Shown here piece after piece: positions 8,080 to 15,571 of a stretch of 36,913 nt of DNA (the stretch's first letter is position 1; each line of letters starts with the position of its first letter). A model generated the notes under the pieces. The model saw only the letters and a program-made list of their open reading frames with translations. It was not told where the DNA came from and did not search any database. Source of the stretch: an uncultured Acidobacteriota bacterium (lineage in GTDB: Bacteria; Acidobacteriota; Blastocatellia; Pyrinomonadales; Pyrinomonadaceae); the NCBI GenBank assembly GCA_902826795.1, contig CADEGD010000018.1:35165-72077 (forward strand), given 5' to 3'. The position numbers were made by a program, and so were the translations under genes.

Positions 8080-8754
8080 TTACTTCCAGCCGTGTTCACC
8101 GATCAGCGGAACGAACGCGCACGGGCCGCAGTTTTCAGTAGTGTAGCCTTTTTCTTTCCTCGTGACGCGGACGAGTACCTGAACTTTCTGCTCGCTCCCG
8201 ATCGGGATCACCATTCGCCCGCCGACGGCAAGCTGATCCACCAGCGGCTGCGGAACCTCAGGCCCCCCGGCGGCCACGAGCATCGCATCGAATGGCGAAT
8301 AGATCGGCCAGCCGAGCGTGCCGTCGCCTACGCGATAAGACACGTTCCGATAGCCGAGGCCCATCAGCCGTTCTTTCGCGTTCGACGCGATCGACGCGAT
8401 CCGTTCGATGGCGAAAACCTTTCGTGCGAGAAGTGCGAGGACGGCAGTTTGATAGCCCGAGCCGGAGCCGATCTCGAGTACGCGTTCGCGGCCGTTGAGT
8501 TCGAGCAGCTCCGTCATCCGAGCGACGATGAACGGCTGCGAGATAGTTTGGCCGACGGAAAGCGGCAGGGCGTTATCTTTATAAGCTTGCGACTGGAGAG
8601 CGCTCGGGACGAAGAGGTGTCGAGGAACGGTATTCATCGCCCCGAGTACGCGCTCGTCGGCGATCTTATAGTAGCTTCGAAGATGCGCGGCCATGCGGCC
8701 GCGAGGTATCTCAAAGCCGTCCGAGGTTCTGACGTTTGGAGCCGAAGCGTTCAC
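8080..8754 (-). CDS. pcm: Protein-L-isoaspartate O-methyltransferase
   Basis: 224 aa. Uses SAM to methylate L-isoaspartyl residues in damaged proteins so that they can return to aspartyl. The SAM motif I VLEIGSGSGYQTAVLA is near 97-112. The family-specific LSVGQTISQPFIVARMTELL lies upstream, and GGRMVIPIG is near the C-terminus. The start is GTG at 8754, directly abutting the surE stop codon; no closer ATG precedes the domain except M21. surE and pcm are neighbours in many bacteria (the stationary-phase survival pair), which supports both calls. Confidence 0.94.
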   Translation of the reverse strand: MNASAPNVRTSDGFEIPRGRMAAHLRSYYKIADERVLGAMNTVPRHLFVPSALQSQAYKDNALPLSVGQTISQPFIVARMTELLELNGRERVLEIGSGSGYQTAVLALLARKVFAIERIASIASNAKERLMGLGYRNVSYRVGDGTLGWPIYSPFDAMLVAAGGPEVPQPLVDQLAVGGRMVIPIGSEQKVQVLVRVTRKEKGYTTENCGPCAFVPLIGEHGWK

Positions 8755-9507
8755 CTATTCGTCCCAACTCCTCAGATCTTCGAGCACCGAATAGTGAGTC
8801 AGATCAGCCCGCATCGGCGTGACCGAAACGTAACCTTCTTCAACCGCTTCGAAATCGGTTCCGCCCTCGGCCCTAAAGCCGTCGCGGACCTCGCCGATCC
8901 AGTAATAAGGCTTGCCTCGCGGATCGATGTGCTCGCTGATCACCGGCCGTGCGGATTTGAAGCCTTGTTTCGCGACCTTGATACCTTTGGGCACTCCTTT
9001 GGGTACGTTGACGTTGAGCAGAGTGAATTCGGGCAGGCCTTCGTTCAGTGCCTTGGCGACGACGTTGCGGGCGACGACGGCAGACTCGGTAAAGTCGTGG
9101 CTGCGGTTTGCCACGAGGCTGAACGCAATTCCCGGCACGCCGAGAATCGTCGCTTCAAGCGCTCCGGCGACGGTTCCGGAATAAGACGCGTCTTCACCGA
9201 GATTTGCCCCGTGATTGATGCCGCTAACGCAGATATCGGGTCGAAGTTCGTCGGGGAGAATGCGGTTGAGAGCGAGCGTGACGCAGTCGGTCGGGGTGCC
9301 GTCGACGGTCCAATGCCGTTCGTCGAGTTGGCGGATGCGCAGCGGACGGGCGAGCGTCAGGCTGTGCGACGCGCCGCTCATCTCGGATTCGGGTGCGACC
9401 ACATACACTTCGCCGACGAGCTTCATCGCCTTTTCCAGCGCCTCGATGCCCTCGCTGTGATAACCGTCGTCGTTGGTGATGAGGATCTTGGGGAACTTTG
9501 CCGTCAT
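8755..9507 (-). CDS. surE: 5'/3'-nucleotidase SurE
   Basis: 250 aa, the usual SurE size. A metal-dependent phosphatase that hydrolyses nucleoside monophosphates. The metal-binding ITNDDG is at the N-terminus, and the conserved VSGINHGANLGEDASYSGTV is near 90-110, with PTDCV before it. I chose ATG 9507 because MTAKFPKILITNDDG matches the family N-terminus; the longer frame to 9552 reads through the rpsU terminator hairpin. No Shine-Dalgarno is evident, because the T-tract of that terminator ends only about 5 bases before the ATG. First gene of surE-pcm-dedA. Confidence 0.95.
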   Translation of the reverse strand: MTAKFPKILITNDDGYHSEGIEALEKAMKLVGEVYVVAPESEMSGASHSLTLARPLRIRQLDERHWTVDGTPTDCVTLALNRILPDELRPDICVSGINHGANLGEDASYSGTVAGALEATILGVPGIAFSLVANRSHDFTESAVVARNVVAKALNEGLPEFTLLNVNVPKGVPKGIKVAKQGFKSARPVISEHIDPRGKPYYWIGEVRDGFRAEGGTDFEAVEEGYVSVTPMRADLTHYSVLEDLRSWDE

Positions 9508-9512
9508 GTAGT

Positions 9513-9557
9513 AAAAAATAAATGCGTGAGGACTGATCACGGCCTCACGCATTTTTT
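9513..9557. terminator. Bidirectional hairpin terminator between rpsU and surE
   Basis: A perfect 12-bp stem, aaatgcgtgagg (9520-9531) pairing with cctcacgcattt (9543-9554), with an 11-nt loop. It is followed by a T-run on the plus strand (9552-9557) and, on the minus strand, by TATTTTTT (complement of 9513-9520). It terminates rpsU and lies almost against the surE start. Confidence 0.85.
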
Positions 9558-9576
9558 AACTGATCGAACAATTTTC

Positions 9577-9804
9577 TTAGCCGTTGTTCGGCCGTGGAGC
9601 AGCATTCATCGGACGCTGCTGGCGGAAGCGGCGGCGGTTACGCTTACGAGCGTTTGCCGATTTCAGCTTCGCCTTTTGGCCCGGCGGAATGAAGTGAGCG
9701 TGCTTTTTGAGGTCTTTGATGATCTCTTCTGAGATAACCTTGCGCTTGAAACGACGGAGAGCACTCTCGATCGATTCGTTGTTGTTTACTGATATATAAG
9801 CCAT
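9577..9804 (-). CDS. rpsU: 30S ribosomal protein bS21
   Basis: 75 aa, basic, with the bS21 signature (ESIESALRRFKRKV near 10-23) and a long Arg-rich tail (ARKRNRRRFRQQRP). A small-subunit protein needed for initiation. Start ATG 9804 is preceded by a very strong AAAGGAGGTGAG about 8 bases upstream; the longer frame to 9843 would swallow this site. The tail after residue 62 (PMNAAPRPNNG) is an ordinary clade extension. It is followed by its own hairpin terminator, so surE is probably expressed separately or by read-through. Confidence 0.96.
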   Translation of the reverse strand: MAYISVNNNESIESALRRFKRKVISEEIIKDLKKHAHFIPPGQKAKLKSANARKRNRRRFRQQRPMNAAPRPNNG

Positions 9805-9869
9805 TCCTTTCTCACCTCCTTTCGGCCGAAGATGTGCCTGCAATTAGGCAAACAAACATTAAATCACGT

Positions 9870-10643
9870 TCAATGCGTGCTGGCAAGCCTTTGGACGCCC
9901 TCGCGAATGCTTAGCAGCCTCAATCCTTCGAGCGTAAGGTTTTCATCGACTACGTCGATCATGGTCGTTTTTGAGGCCATCAGACGGGAGAACCCGCCAG
10001 TTGCGACGACCTTCGCTCCGCCTCCAATCTGTTTGAGCAACCCTTCCACCATTGCGACATGGCCGTTAACGATGCCCGACTGGATCGAGGCAATCGTCGT
10101 TTTCCCAACAACACTTGCCCGGTCTTCGATAGAAATTTCGGGAAGCTTGGCTGCGGCGAGATGCAGGGCCTTTGCCATCGTCGCCATGCCGGGAGCGATG
10201 ATTCCGCCGATATATTCGTCGCGTTCATTGACGACATCGATCGTCGTGGCCGTTCCGAAACTGCATGTAACGACCGGCGTACCGTATTTCGAGGTGGCTG
10301 CGAAACAGTTGACGAGGCGGTCGGCTCCGGCGGCCGACGGCGGGTCGTAATCGATCGTGAATCCAAAATCCCAACTGGCATCGACGAACCGCGGCGTGAT
10401 CTTGAAAAGCTCATTGCAGACCTGCGATACAACTCCGTTGAGTTCCGGAACGACGGTTGCCACTAGACACGTGTCAATGTCGACTTGTATGAACTGCTGT
10501 TCGTGAAGCTTGAGCCGGTCAAAGAGTAACTCTTCGGCGGTGTAATCGCGCTTGGTTTGGATAGAGAACTTGTGAAGAAGCAACTCTCCGTCAAAAATAC
10601 CAAACTTCGTCGAGGAATTACCGATGTCAATCGCGAGAAGCAT
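9870..10643 (-). CDS. coaX: Type III pantothenate kinase
   Basis: 257 aa, typical CoaX length. Phosphorylates pantothenate with ATP, the first step of coenzyme A synthesis; the type III enzyme is K+-dependent and not feedback-inhibited by CoA. Motifs are DIGNSSTKFG (phosphate loop 1, residues 5-14), GADRLVNCFAA (pantothenate/dimer region), and FGTATTIDVV with IGGIIAPGM (ASKHA fold). The ATG at 10643 is the first plausible start. birA upstream on the same strand is a frequent partner of coaX in many bacteria; here a small unknown gene and an A/T-rich repeat separate them. Confidence 0.95.
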   Translation of the reverse strand: MLLAIDIGNSSTKFGIFDGELLLHKFSIQTKRDYTAEELLFDRLKLHEQQFIQVDIDTCLVATVVPELNGVVSQVCNELFKITPRFVDASWDFGFTIDYDPPSAAGADRLVNCFAATSKYGTPVVTCSFGTATTIDVVNERDEYIGGIIAPGMATMAKALHLAAAKLPEISIEDRASVVGKTTIASIQSGIVNGHVAMVEGLLKQIGGGAKVVATGGFSRLMASKTTMIDVVDENLTLEGLRLLSIREGVQRLASTH

Positions 10644-10669
10644 GGAAAGTGGAAACGTCTTAAAGGTGG

Positions 10670-10716
10670 AAAAGTGAAAAAGTGCTGGATCCAGCCGACC
10701 TTACTTTTTCACTTTT
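10670..10716. repeat. A/T-rich inverted repeat between coaX and the 111-codon gene
   Basis: aaaagtgaaaaagt (10670-10683) is perfectly inverted at 10703-10716, and a further near copy tttttcactttt follows at about 10721-10732. The loop contains ctggatccag. This is degenerate repetition of the word AAAGTGAAAA rather than a standard terminator, though an RNA hairpin would form in either direction. Confidence 0.6.
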
Positions 10717-10738
10717 ACCATTTTTCACTTTTGAACTT

Positions 10739-11074
10739 TTATCCTTGAAGCGGTAGGCCATCGTAGACTACGTCCCAGCCATTCTTGCGGCTAGACTTCA
10801 AAGAGCGGGAGAACCAAAGCATCGCGGCATCGCGATCGTCATAGAGCTGTACGGCAGGGAACGTTTCACGCGGATCGACGCGGCAGATAGCCGCGCCGGC
10901 AGTTGCGCTTTTGATGCACAGCAAAGCCGTCATTCGATCTTTCTGAAGAATCGCCGTGCGGAGCATTACGTCCGGAGCGTCGTCGATGGAATCTTGGAGG
11001 TCTGCGATATCCTCGGCGAGATTTGCGTCGTCGCCGAAATCGAATGCCTCGTCTAAATCAAAGTCTTCGTTCAT
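10739..11074 (-). CDS. Small conserved-looking protein of unknown function between birA and coaX
   Basis: 111 aa, not recognised. The N-terminal 40 residues are strongly acidic (FDLDEAFDFGDDANLAEDIADL). The rest looks like a compact alpha/beta domain (VMLRTAILQKDRMTALLCIKS, then AVQLYDDRDAAMLWFSRSLKSS). No signal peptide or membrane segment is seen. ATG 11074 is chosen over TTG 11089, although neither has a clear Shine-Dalgarno. It lies 54 bases after birA and 95 before coaX on the same strand, so it is probably in their operon. No catalytic motif supports a role in biotin or CoA metabolism. Confidence 0.65.
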   Translation of the reverse strand: MNEDFDLDEAFDFGDDANLAEDIADLQDSIDDAPDVMLRTAILQKDRMTALLCIKSATAGAAICRVDPRETFPAVQLYDDRDAAMLWFSRSLKSSRKNGWDVVYDGLPLQG

Positions 11075-11128
11075 AGCTGCTTTGCTCAAAGTTACAACGG
11101 ACGCTGGAAAAGTTCAATCCGTCATAGA

Positions 11129-11887
11129 TCAAGTTGCCCTCAGTAGCTCCACATCTCCAGCTTGTACGATCGCGAGCGAGCCGTCTTTTCGCTTAATTCG
11201 GAGAGCTCCGTTAGTTTCGAGGCCGTCGGTAATGCCTTCGAGAGTTTCATTTTCCAGCACAACGCGGACAGGTTTGCCGGAGAAATATTTTGAGCGTTTT
11301 CGCCATTCATCGATGATCTCTGCCCGACCGTTCTCGCCACGGAGGATGTCGTAGAAGTATGTGATGAATTTAGTTAGCGACTGAGTAAGAGAGACGGTCT
11401 CAGCCGTTTCAACGCCTAAAGGCGTCACTCTTACATGTTCCTCGATTGAGGTGGCGGTGTCGGCGATCTCGGGCGGGAGGTTGGACGACTTGATGTTGAT
11501 GCCAATGCCGACGATGACGGCGAGGCCATTGGGCGTGTCAGTGGTTTCGGCGAGGATGCCGCAGATCTTTTTGCCATCGACGTGAAGGTCGTTGACCCAT
11601 TTGATATCGGCGTCGATGCCGAATTCGCCAAGGGTATCGTGGACGGCAACGCCGGTCATCAGCGTGATCAGCGGCAGATACTGAGTCTCGATTTTCGGCC
11701 GCAGCACTATGCTGAAATAGAGGCCCGCGTCCGGCTCGCTCACCCACGTCCGGCCATGCCGTCCGCGTCCGGCAGTCTGCTGCCGGGCGACGATGCACAA
11801 GCCTTCCTCAGCGCCAAGCCGGGCCTGTTTCAGTGCCTCTGTATTGGTGGAATCGATCGTGTCGAAGGTGAGAAGGTTGATGTTCAC
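11129..11887 (-). CDS. birA: Biotin--[acetyl-CoA-carboxylase] ligase, group I (no HTH)
   Basis: 252 aa. Activates biotin with ATP and attaches it to the carboxyl carrier protein. It has the biotinyl-5'-AMP loop QTAGRGRHGRTWVSE (about residues 37-51), KWVNDLHVDGKKICGILAE (about 95-113), and VGIGINI, with a small SH3-like C-terminal domain. It lacks the N-terminal HTH, so it is an enzyme and not a repressor. Start is GTG 11887. Between the catalytic and C-terminal domains, about residues 152-168 (VRVTPLGVETAETVSLT) are encoded by a palindromic repeat that also occurs in leuS. The reading frame is intact across it, so the extra loop is probably tolerated. Confidence 0.93.
   Translation of the reverse strand: MNINLLTFDTIDSTNTEALKQARLGAEEGLCIVARQQTAGRGRHGRTWVSEPDAGLYFSIVLRPKIETQYLPLITLMTGVAVHDTLGEFGIDADIKWVNDLHVDGKKICGILAETTDTPNGLAVIVGIGINIKSSNLPPEIADTATSIEEHVRVTPLGVETAETVSLTQSLTKFITYFYDILRGENGRAEIIDEWRKRSKYFSGKPVRVVLENETLEGITDGLETNGALRIKRKDGSLAIVQAGDVELLRAT
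11385..11434. repeat. Two-hairpin palindromic repeat inside birA
   Basis: 50 bp flanked by gtaagag / ctcttac, with the hairpin ACGCC-TAAA-GGCGT (11412-11425) and an imperfect hairpin around gacggtctcagccgt. The same architecture occurs in leuS at 16948-17012. In birA the element lies in the opposite orientation to the gene. Confidence 0.85.
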
Positions 11888-12021
11888 TGTGGCAGATTAT
11901 AAATTTTACATTCTAAATTCCACATTCTGACGGAAATAAACATCTAACCGTTCCCGGAGTGTTTCTTCCAATTTTAATTAAGAATTAACAATTTAGAATT
12001 GAGAATTCTGCGAGGCTCACA

Positions 12022-12990
12022 TCACACAGGACGCCAAAGCGAATCTATGTAGAAATCTTCGTCGTTGTAAAACTCGCGTTCGATCTCGAAGCCGCCGTCG
12101 CCAGCGAGTTCGTCGATCATGGCGTGGGTGTATTTTTGCGAGATCTCCATAAAGATCGCTTCCCATTGTTCGAAGTTGAACGAGCGGTTGAGAGCTTTGA
12201 TGTTTACCGTCTGTTTCTCGCGGCTTATCAGAAAGCTGCGGGCGGCACATTCCATCGGGCGGTATTGTGCGTAGTGAGAGAACTTCGAGAGATCGAAATC
12301 GCCGCTGAGTTCGCGGTTGATACGGGTGAGCAGGTTCAGGTTGAACGCGGCGGTCACGCCCTGTTTGTCGTCGTATGCCGCGACGATCGTTCGCGGGTCT
12401 TTCTGCATATCGAACCCGACGAAGAGCCGGTCGTTCTCGTTCATCACGGCTCGCAACGATTTGAAGAAAGCAACGGCGTTATCGCGTAAGAAATTGCCGA
12501 TATTCGATCCGAGGAAGAGGATTACTTTTCTTCGTCCGCTGTCGCTTTTAAGCGAGCCGAGCACCTTGAAGTAATCGCCCGTGTGCGGGTCGATGCGGAG
12601 GGCCGGGAATTTCTCTTTAAATCGCGTTTCGAGTGCGTCGTTGGCCTCTTGTGATATGTCGATCGGCTGATAGGTAAAGTCGACATCTTCCGAAAGAAGG
12701 TGTTCGATCAAGACGGCGGTTTTAGTTCCGTCGCCGGCGCCGAGTTCGATTAGGTCGATGCCGTCCGTTCCGCTCGTGAATGCATCGCATATCTCGGCCT
12801 TCTGCTCAGTGAAGATCTTCATCTCAGCGCGCGTCGGATAATACTCCGGCAGGTTCATTATCTCCATGAAGAGCCGCGAGCCTTCGTCGTCGTAGAAATA
12901 ACGCGACGAGAGAGCTTTCGGACTCGACGACAGGCCGCTAAGGACGTCTTCGGCGAATTGGGTGAGTTCCGGTGAGGTTGTCGATGCCAT
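12022..12990 (-). CDS. egtD: L-histidine N-alpha-methyltransferase EgtD
   Basis: 322 aa, the usual EgtD length. Trimethylates histidine with SAM to hercynine, the first step of ergothioneine synthesis. The family opening (SPKALSSRYFYDDEGSRLF, EIMNLPEYYPTRAE) is present, followed by the SAM-binding IELGAGDGTKT (about residues 82-92). The central LFLGSNIGNF and the substrate-side FDMQKDPRTIVAAYDD are also present, and the end has YIDSLWRPV. It follows egtB by 65 bases on the same strand and is almost certainly co-transcribed. Start ATG 12990. Confidence 0.95.
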   Translation of the reverse strand: MASTTSPELTQFAEDVLSGLSSSPKALSSRYFYDDEGSRLFMEIMNLPEYYPTRAEMKIFTEQKAEICDAFTSGTDGIDLIELGAGDGTKTAVLIEHLLSEDVDFTYQPIDISQEANDALETRFKEKFPALRIDPHTGDYFKVLGSLKSDSGRRKVILFLGSNIGNFLRDNAVAFFKSLRAVMNENDRLFVGFDMQKDPRTIVAAYDDKQGVTAAFNLNLLTRINRELSGDFDLSKFSHYAQYRPMECAARSFLISREKQTVNIKALNRSFNFEQWEAIFMEISQKYTHAMIDELAGDGGFEIEREFYNDEDFYIDSLWRPV

Positions 12991-13055
12991 AAATATTATT
13001 CAAACCGGATGTAGGGCCTCTCGCTTTGTCATCAGGTTTATCCTGTGCATCCCGT

Positions 13056-14327
13056 CTAATTTCCCTTTGACAATCTGATACCCGTAAACTGCCAGCGTAG
13101 GTGCGGGTGGAAAAAGTTTCGATACGTCGGGCGGCTGTGGCCGTCGGGCGTGGCGATGGACGCTCCTCGGAGGACCATTTGATTCATCATAAACTTGCCA
13201 TTGTATTCGCCTACGGCGCCGTCCGGTTTCAAGAAACCGGGATACCGCAGATAGGCGGAGTTGGTCCATTCCCAACGCAGGCCCCAATCGAACCTTTCGT
13301 TTGCAGCTTCCCATTCGAACTCGGTCGGCAGCCGCATCCCTTTCCATTCGGCGAAGGCCGAGGCTTCGTAGAGTGAGATGTGGCAGACGGGCGAGTTCAT
13401 CGGCAGTTTACGCAATCCGCCGAGCGTGAAGTGATGCCACTCGCCGTCTCGGTCGTGCCAGTAGAGCGGTGAGTCTATCTTTTCGCCGTTGATCCAATCC
13501 CAACCCTCGGAATGCCAAAGGCGGTGATCTTTGTATCCGCCGTCGTCGATGAACTCGATGAACTCGGCGTTGGTTACGAGGCGATTCGAGATCGAGAAGT
13601 CGTCGAGATAGACCTTGTGGCGAGCGAGTTCGTTGTCGAAGCAGAAGCCGTCGCCGTTGTGGCCGATGTCGTAGATGCCTGCGGCAATTTCGACGAACTG
13701 GCCGCCCGCTGACGCAGGCGGTTCCGACAGTTCTTCCGGAGCATAGCCCTCGCGATACGCGGGAAACAGCGGGTTCACGCTGAACGTGTATTTGAGGTCG
13801 GTGATGAAAAGCTCCTGATGCTGCTGCTCGTGGTTTAGGCCTAGAACTATCAAGTTCTTCAGATCTTCTTTTCCGTGTTGTTCCGTGTGTTCAGTTTTTT
13901 CTGCGGTTCCAGAATCACTAACCACGGAAGACACAGAAGGCACAAAAAACGCTGGATCGGACAAGAGCTTGGACATTTGCTCGTCGACGTGTTTGCGATA
14001 CTCGAATACGCGCTTCACGGTCGGGCGGCTGAGGCTGCGGTGGTCGCGGGCGGTGCGGGCGCCGATGGAGTTGTAGTAGCTATTGAAAAGGAAGCCGAAA
14101 TCGGGATCGAAAACGCGGTAATCGGTTGCGAATTTCTTGAGGATCATCTCCTCGAAGAACCAAGTGGTATGGGCGATGTTCCACTTCGGCGGTGAGACGT
14201 CGACGATCGGTTGCGGAACATAGTCTTCGATCTCGAGCGGCTCGCAGAGTCGCTCTGTTGCCTTGCGAACTCGGAGGTAGTATTCCAGTAAACCTTCCTT
14301 CCGTTCCTTCTCCGTTACTGCCTGCAT
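13056..14327 (-). CDS. egtB: Ergothioneine biosynthesis sulfoxide synthase EgtB
   Basis: 423 aa. Non-heme iron enzyme that joins a cysteine-derived thiol to hercynine with O2. N-terminal DinB_2 domain with iron-ligand histidines in NIAHTTWFFEE and in LNHEQQHQELF, then an FGE/SUMF C-terminal domain (FVEIAAGIYDIGH, RLPTEFEWEAA, WEWTNSAY, and a GIRLSKGN end). Start ATG 14327 is preceded by GGAGGTGG; the longer frame to 14354 is less likely. No egtA, egtC or egtE is nearby, which fits the type that uses free cysteine as described for Chloracidobacterium EgtB (inference). Two repeat-derived loops interrupt the protein: one before LNHEQQH and one reading PPASAGG. Confidence 0.93.
   Translation of the reverse strand: MQAVTEKERKEGLLEYYLRVRKATERLCEPLEIEDYVPQPIVDVSPPKWNIAHTTWFFEEMILKKFATDYRVFDPDFGFLFNSYYNSIGARTARDHRSLSRPTVKRVFEYRKHVDEQMSKLLSDPAFFVPSVSSVVSDSGTAEKTEHTEQHGKEDLKNLIVLGLNHEQQHQELFITDLKYTFSVNPLFPAYREGYAPEELSEPPASAGGQFVEIAAGIYDIGHNGDGFCFDNELARHKVYLDDFSISNRLVTNAEFIEFIDDGGYKDHRLWHSEGWDWINGEKIDSPLYWHDRDGEWHHFTLGGLRKLPMNSPVCHISLYEASAFAEWKGMRLPTEFEWEAANERFDWGLRWEWTNSAYLRYPGFLKPDGAVGEYNGKFMMNQMVLRGASIATPDGHSRPTYRNFFHPHLRWQFTGIRLSKGN
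13701..13722. repeat. Short palindrome inside egtB encoding PPASAGG
   Basis: CCGCC (13702-13706) and GGCGG (13717-13721) flank an asymmetric centre. The 22 bp encode EPPASAGGQ at the junction of the two EgtB domains, where sequence is not conserved in the family. I see only this copy in the window, so calling it a repeat rests on recalling similar inserts in related genomes. Confidence 0.4.
13871..13951. repeat. Inverted degenerate repeat inside egtB (ACCACGGAAGACACAGAA family)
   Basis: The right arm 13920-13951 (aaccacggaagacacagaag...) and the reverse complement of the left arm 13871-13908 (aaccgcagaaaaaactgaac...) are related, with about 10 bases between them. The right arm also matches leuS 18399-18436 closely. 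In egtB it encodes about 25 residues (around SSVVSDSGTAEKTEHTEQ) immediately before the iron-binding HEQQH helix. Confidence 0.7.
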
Positions 14328-14388
14328 TCGCCACCTCCAATTTTTCGGTGGCAATAGTATATCACGCCTTGCAGCGATGAAACGAGAT

Positions 14389-15300
14389 TTAATTTACAGT
14401 AGTAGCGTCTGCGATCTTGGCGAGGGCTTCGCGGGCGATCTCGGCGAGGTATGGGTCGGGGCTGGCGGACGCGGCTTGAAGTATGTTTTGCGACGAGGGG
14501 CTGCCGATTGCACCGAGGGCGAAGGCGGCTTCGCGGCGTGTGTCGTCGGCTTCGCGCCGGTCTTGGAGAACGGAGCTGAGCGTTACCACGGCAGCGCTGA
14601 ACACGGGGAACCGAGTCGTGAGGTCGTCGCCGGTCAGGTCTTTGAACTTTTCGGGAAGAAAGCTCTGCGGAGTGACGACGCGTGCTTTTCCGGTCTTGTT
14701 TATCTGCGCTATTTGGCCCATCGAACGTGCTGCGGCACGGCGGAGGAATTCTTCGTCCTCGTCGGGCTTTCTTTTGAGAAGCGCTATTAACGGTTCGATC
14801 GCTGTGCGGTTACCGGTCTGGCCGAGGGCGGTGACGGCGGCGGCTTTTACTTCGAGATCCTTCTCGCGCCGGATCAGTTCGATCAGCGGCGGAGCGGCCT
14901 CAGTGTATTCGATTTTGCCGAGGGCATAGGCGGTTTCTTTGCGGACGAAGGCGTCCTTGTCGCTTAAGTTCGGCGTAAGAACGGCGAGGGCTTCGGGCGT
15001 GGGGAGGAAAATGACGGAACTAGCCGCGGTCGCGCGGACGATCGGGGCCGGGTCTGCTAATGCCCGAACGGCCATGCCGGAAATAATTTCAGATCTGAGA
15101 TTTCGAATTTGAAAGAGGGCGTCGCGTTTTTGTTCAGTTGTGCCGGCGCGGATGGCGAGCTCGAGCGTGGTAACGTCCTGAGCATAAGAATTACCCGCGA
15201 AATACGCGAAAAGCGCTAAAAGAAAGGCAAGTGAATGAGCGAGCTTACGTGCCACTCGCTTCGTATGCCCGTCTGAATTTATCCGCTTTGAAATAATCAC
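14389..15300 (-). CDS. Secreted HEAT-repeat protein
   Basis: 303 aa from GTG 15300. The N-terminus has a basic stretch and a hydrophobic core (LAHSLAFLLALFAYFAGNSYAQD), a likely signal peptide cleaved after YAQ or SYA. The rest is repeating helical HEAT/PBS-lyase-type units, for example VRKETAYALGKIEYTEAAPP, VKAAAVTALGQTGNRTAIEP and TRREAAFALGAIGSPSSQNI. Such solenoids serve as protein-binding scaffolds; no catalytic residues are seen. The GTG overlaps the stop of the upstream 68-codon gene as GTGA, which suggests coupled translation; the longer frame to 15339 would overlap that gene more. The partner is unknown. Confidence 0.8.
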   Translation of the reverse strand: MIISKRINSDGHTKRVARKLAHSLAFLLALFAYFAGNSYAQDVTTLELAIRAGTTEQKRDALFQIRNLRSEIISGMAVRALADPAPIVRATAASSVIFLPTPEALAVLTPNLSDKDAFVRKETAYALGKIEYTEAAPPLIELIRREKDLEVKAAAVTALGQTGNRTAIEPLIALLKRKPDEDEEFLRRAAARSMGQIAQINKTGKARVVTPQSFLPEKFKDLTGDDLTTRFPVFSAAVVTLSSVLQDRREADDTRREAAFALGAIGSPSSQNILQAASASPDPYLAEIAREALAKIADATTVN

Positions 15301-15503
15301 GCGGCGCGGTGCCAGCGGGTGGCTTGGGAGCGTTCCCATTCGTTCACCTGACGGGCGCGTTTATTTTCGTAGGCGTTTGCGAGCGAGAGGATGACGTCGT
15401 CGTGACGGGTCGAAGAACTTGATTGAGAGACGGAGACTTGGTCGGAACGGGTTGAGGGTTTGTCGGTAGTGCGAGCGGTAGTTGCAGATGTGTGTTTGAC
15501 CAT
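15297..15503 (-). CDS. Small hypothetical protein upstream of the HEAT-repeat gene
   Basis: 68 aa, not recognised. The first half is Ser/Thr-rich and low complexity (TSATTARTTDKPSTRSDQVS). The second half is a predicted amphipathic helix (DDVILSLANAYENKRARQVNEWERSQATRW) with mixed charge. No signal peptide or membrane segment. The ATG at 15503 has an AGGAAG Shine-Dalgarno about 6 bases upstream, and its stop overlaps the GTG start of the HEAT gene. That makes it more credible than other small frames in the window. Confidence 0.55.
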   Translation of the reverse strand: MVKHTSATTARTTDKPSTRSDQVSVSQSSSSTRHDDVILSLANAYENKRARQVNEWERSQATRWHRAA

Positions 15504-15524
15504 CTTAGCTTCCTAACTTTTGGG

Positions 15525-15571
15525 GCAGACGGTCAAGCCGGACTCTAAGCGATCAAGTCGGCCGCGTCTGC
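15525..15571 (-). promoter_or_regulatory. Possible structured 5' leader of the 68-codon gene
   Basis: Nested pairing is visible: outer stem gcagacg (15525-15531) with cgtctgc (15565-15571), and inner stem gccg-gact (from about 15536) with aagtc-ggc. The loop is about 10 nt. On the minus strand it ends roughly 10 bases before the Shine-Dalgarno at about 15510-15515. I do not recognise a known riboswitch class, and no T-tract follows it, so it is not an obvious terminator. Confidence 0.4.

Noticed and set aside
15525..15571. Known riboswitch class (for example c-di-GMP, SAM or preQ1)
   Set aside because: The stem is visible but none of the conserved cores I know are present.
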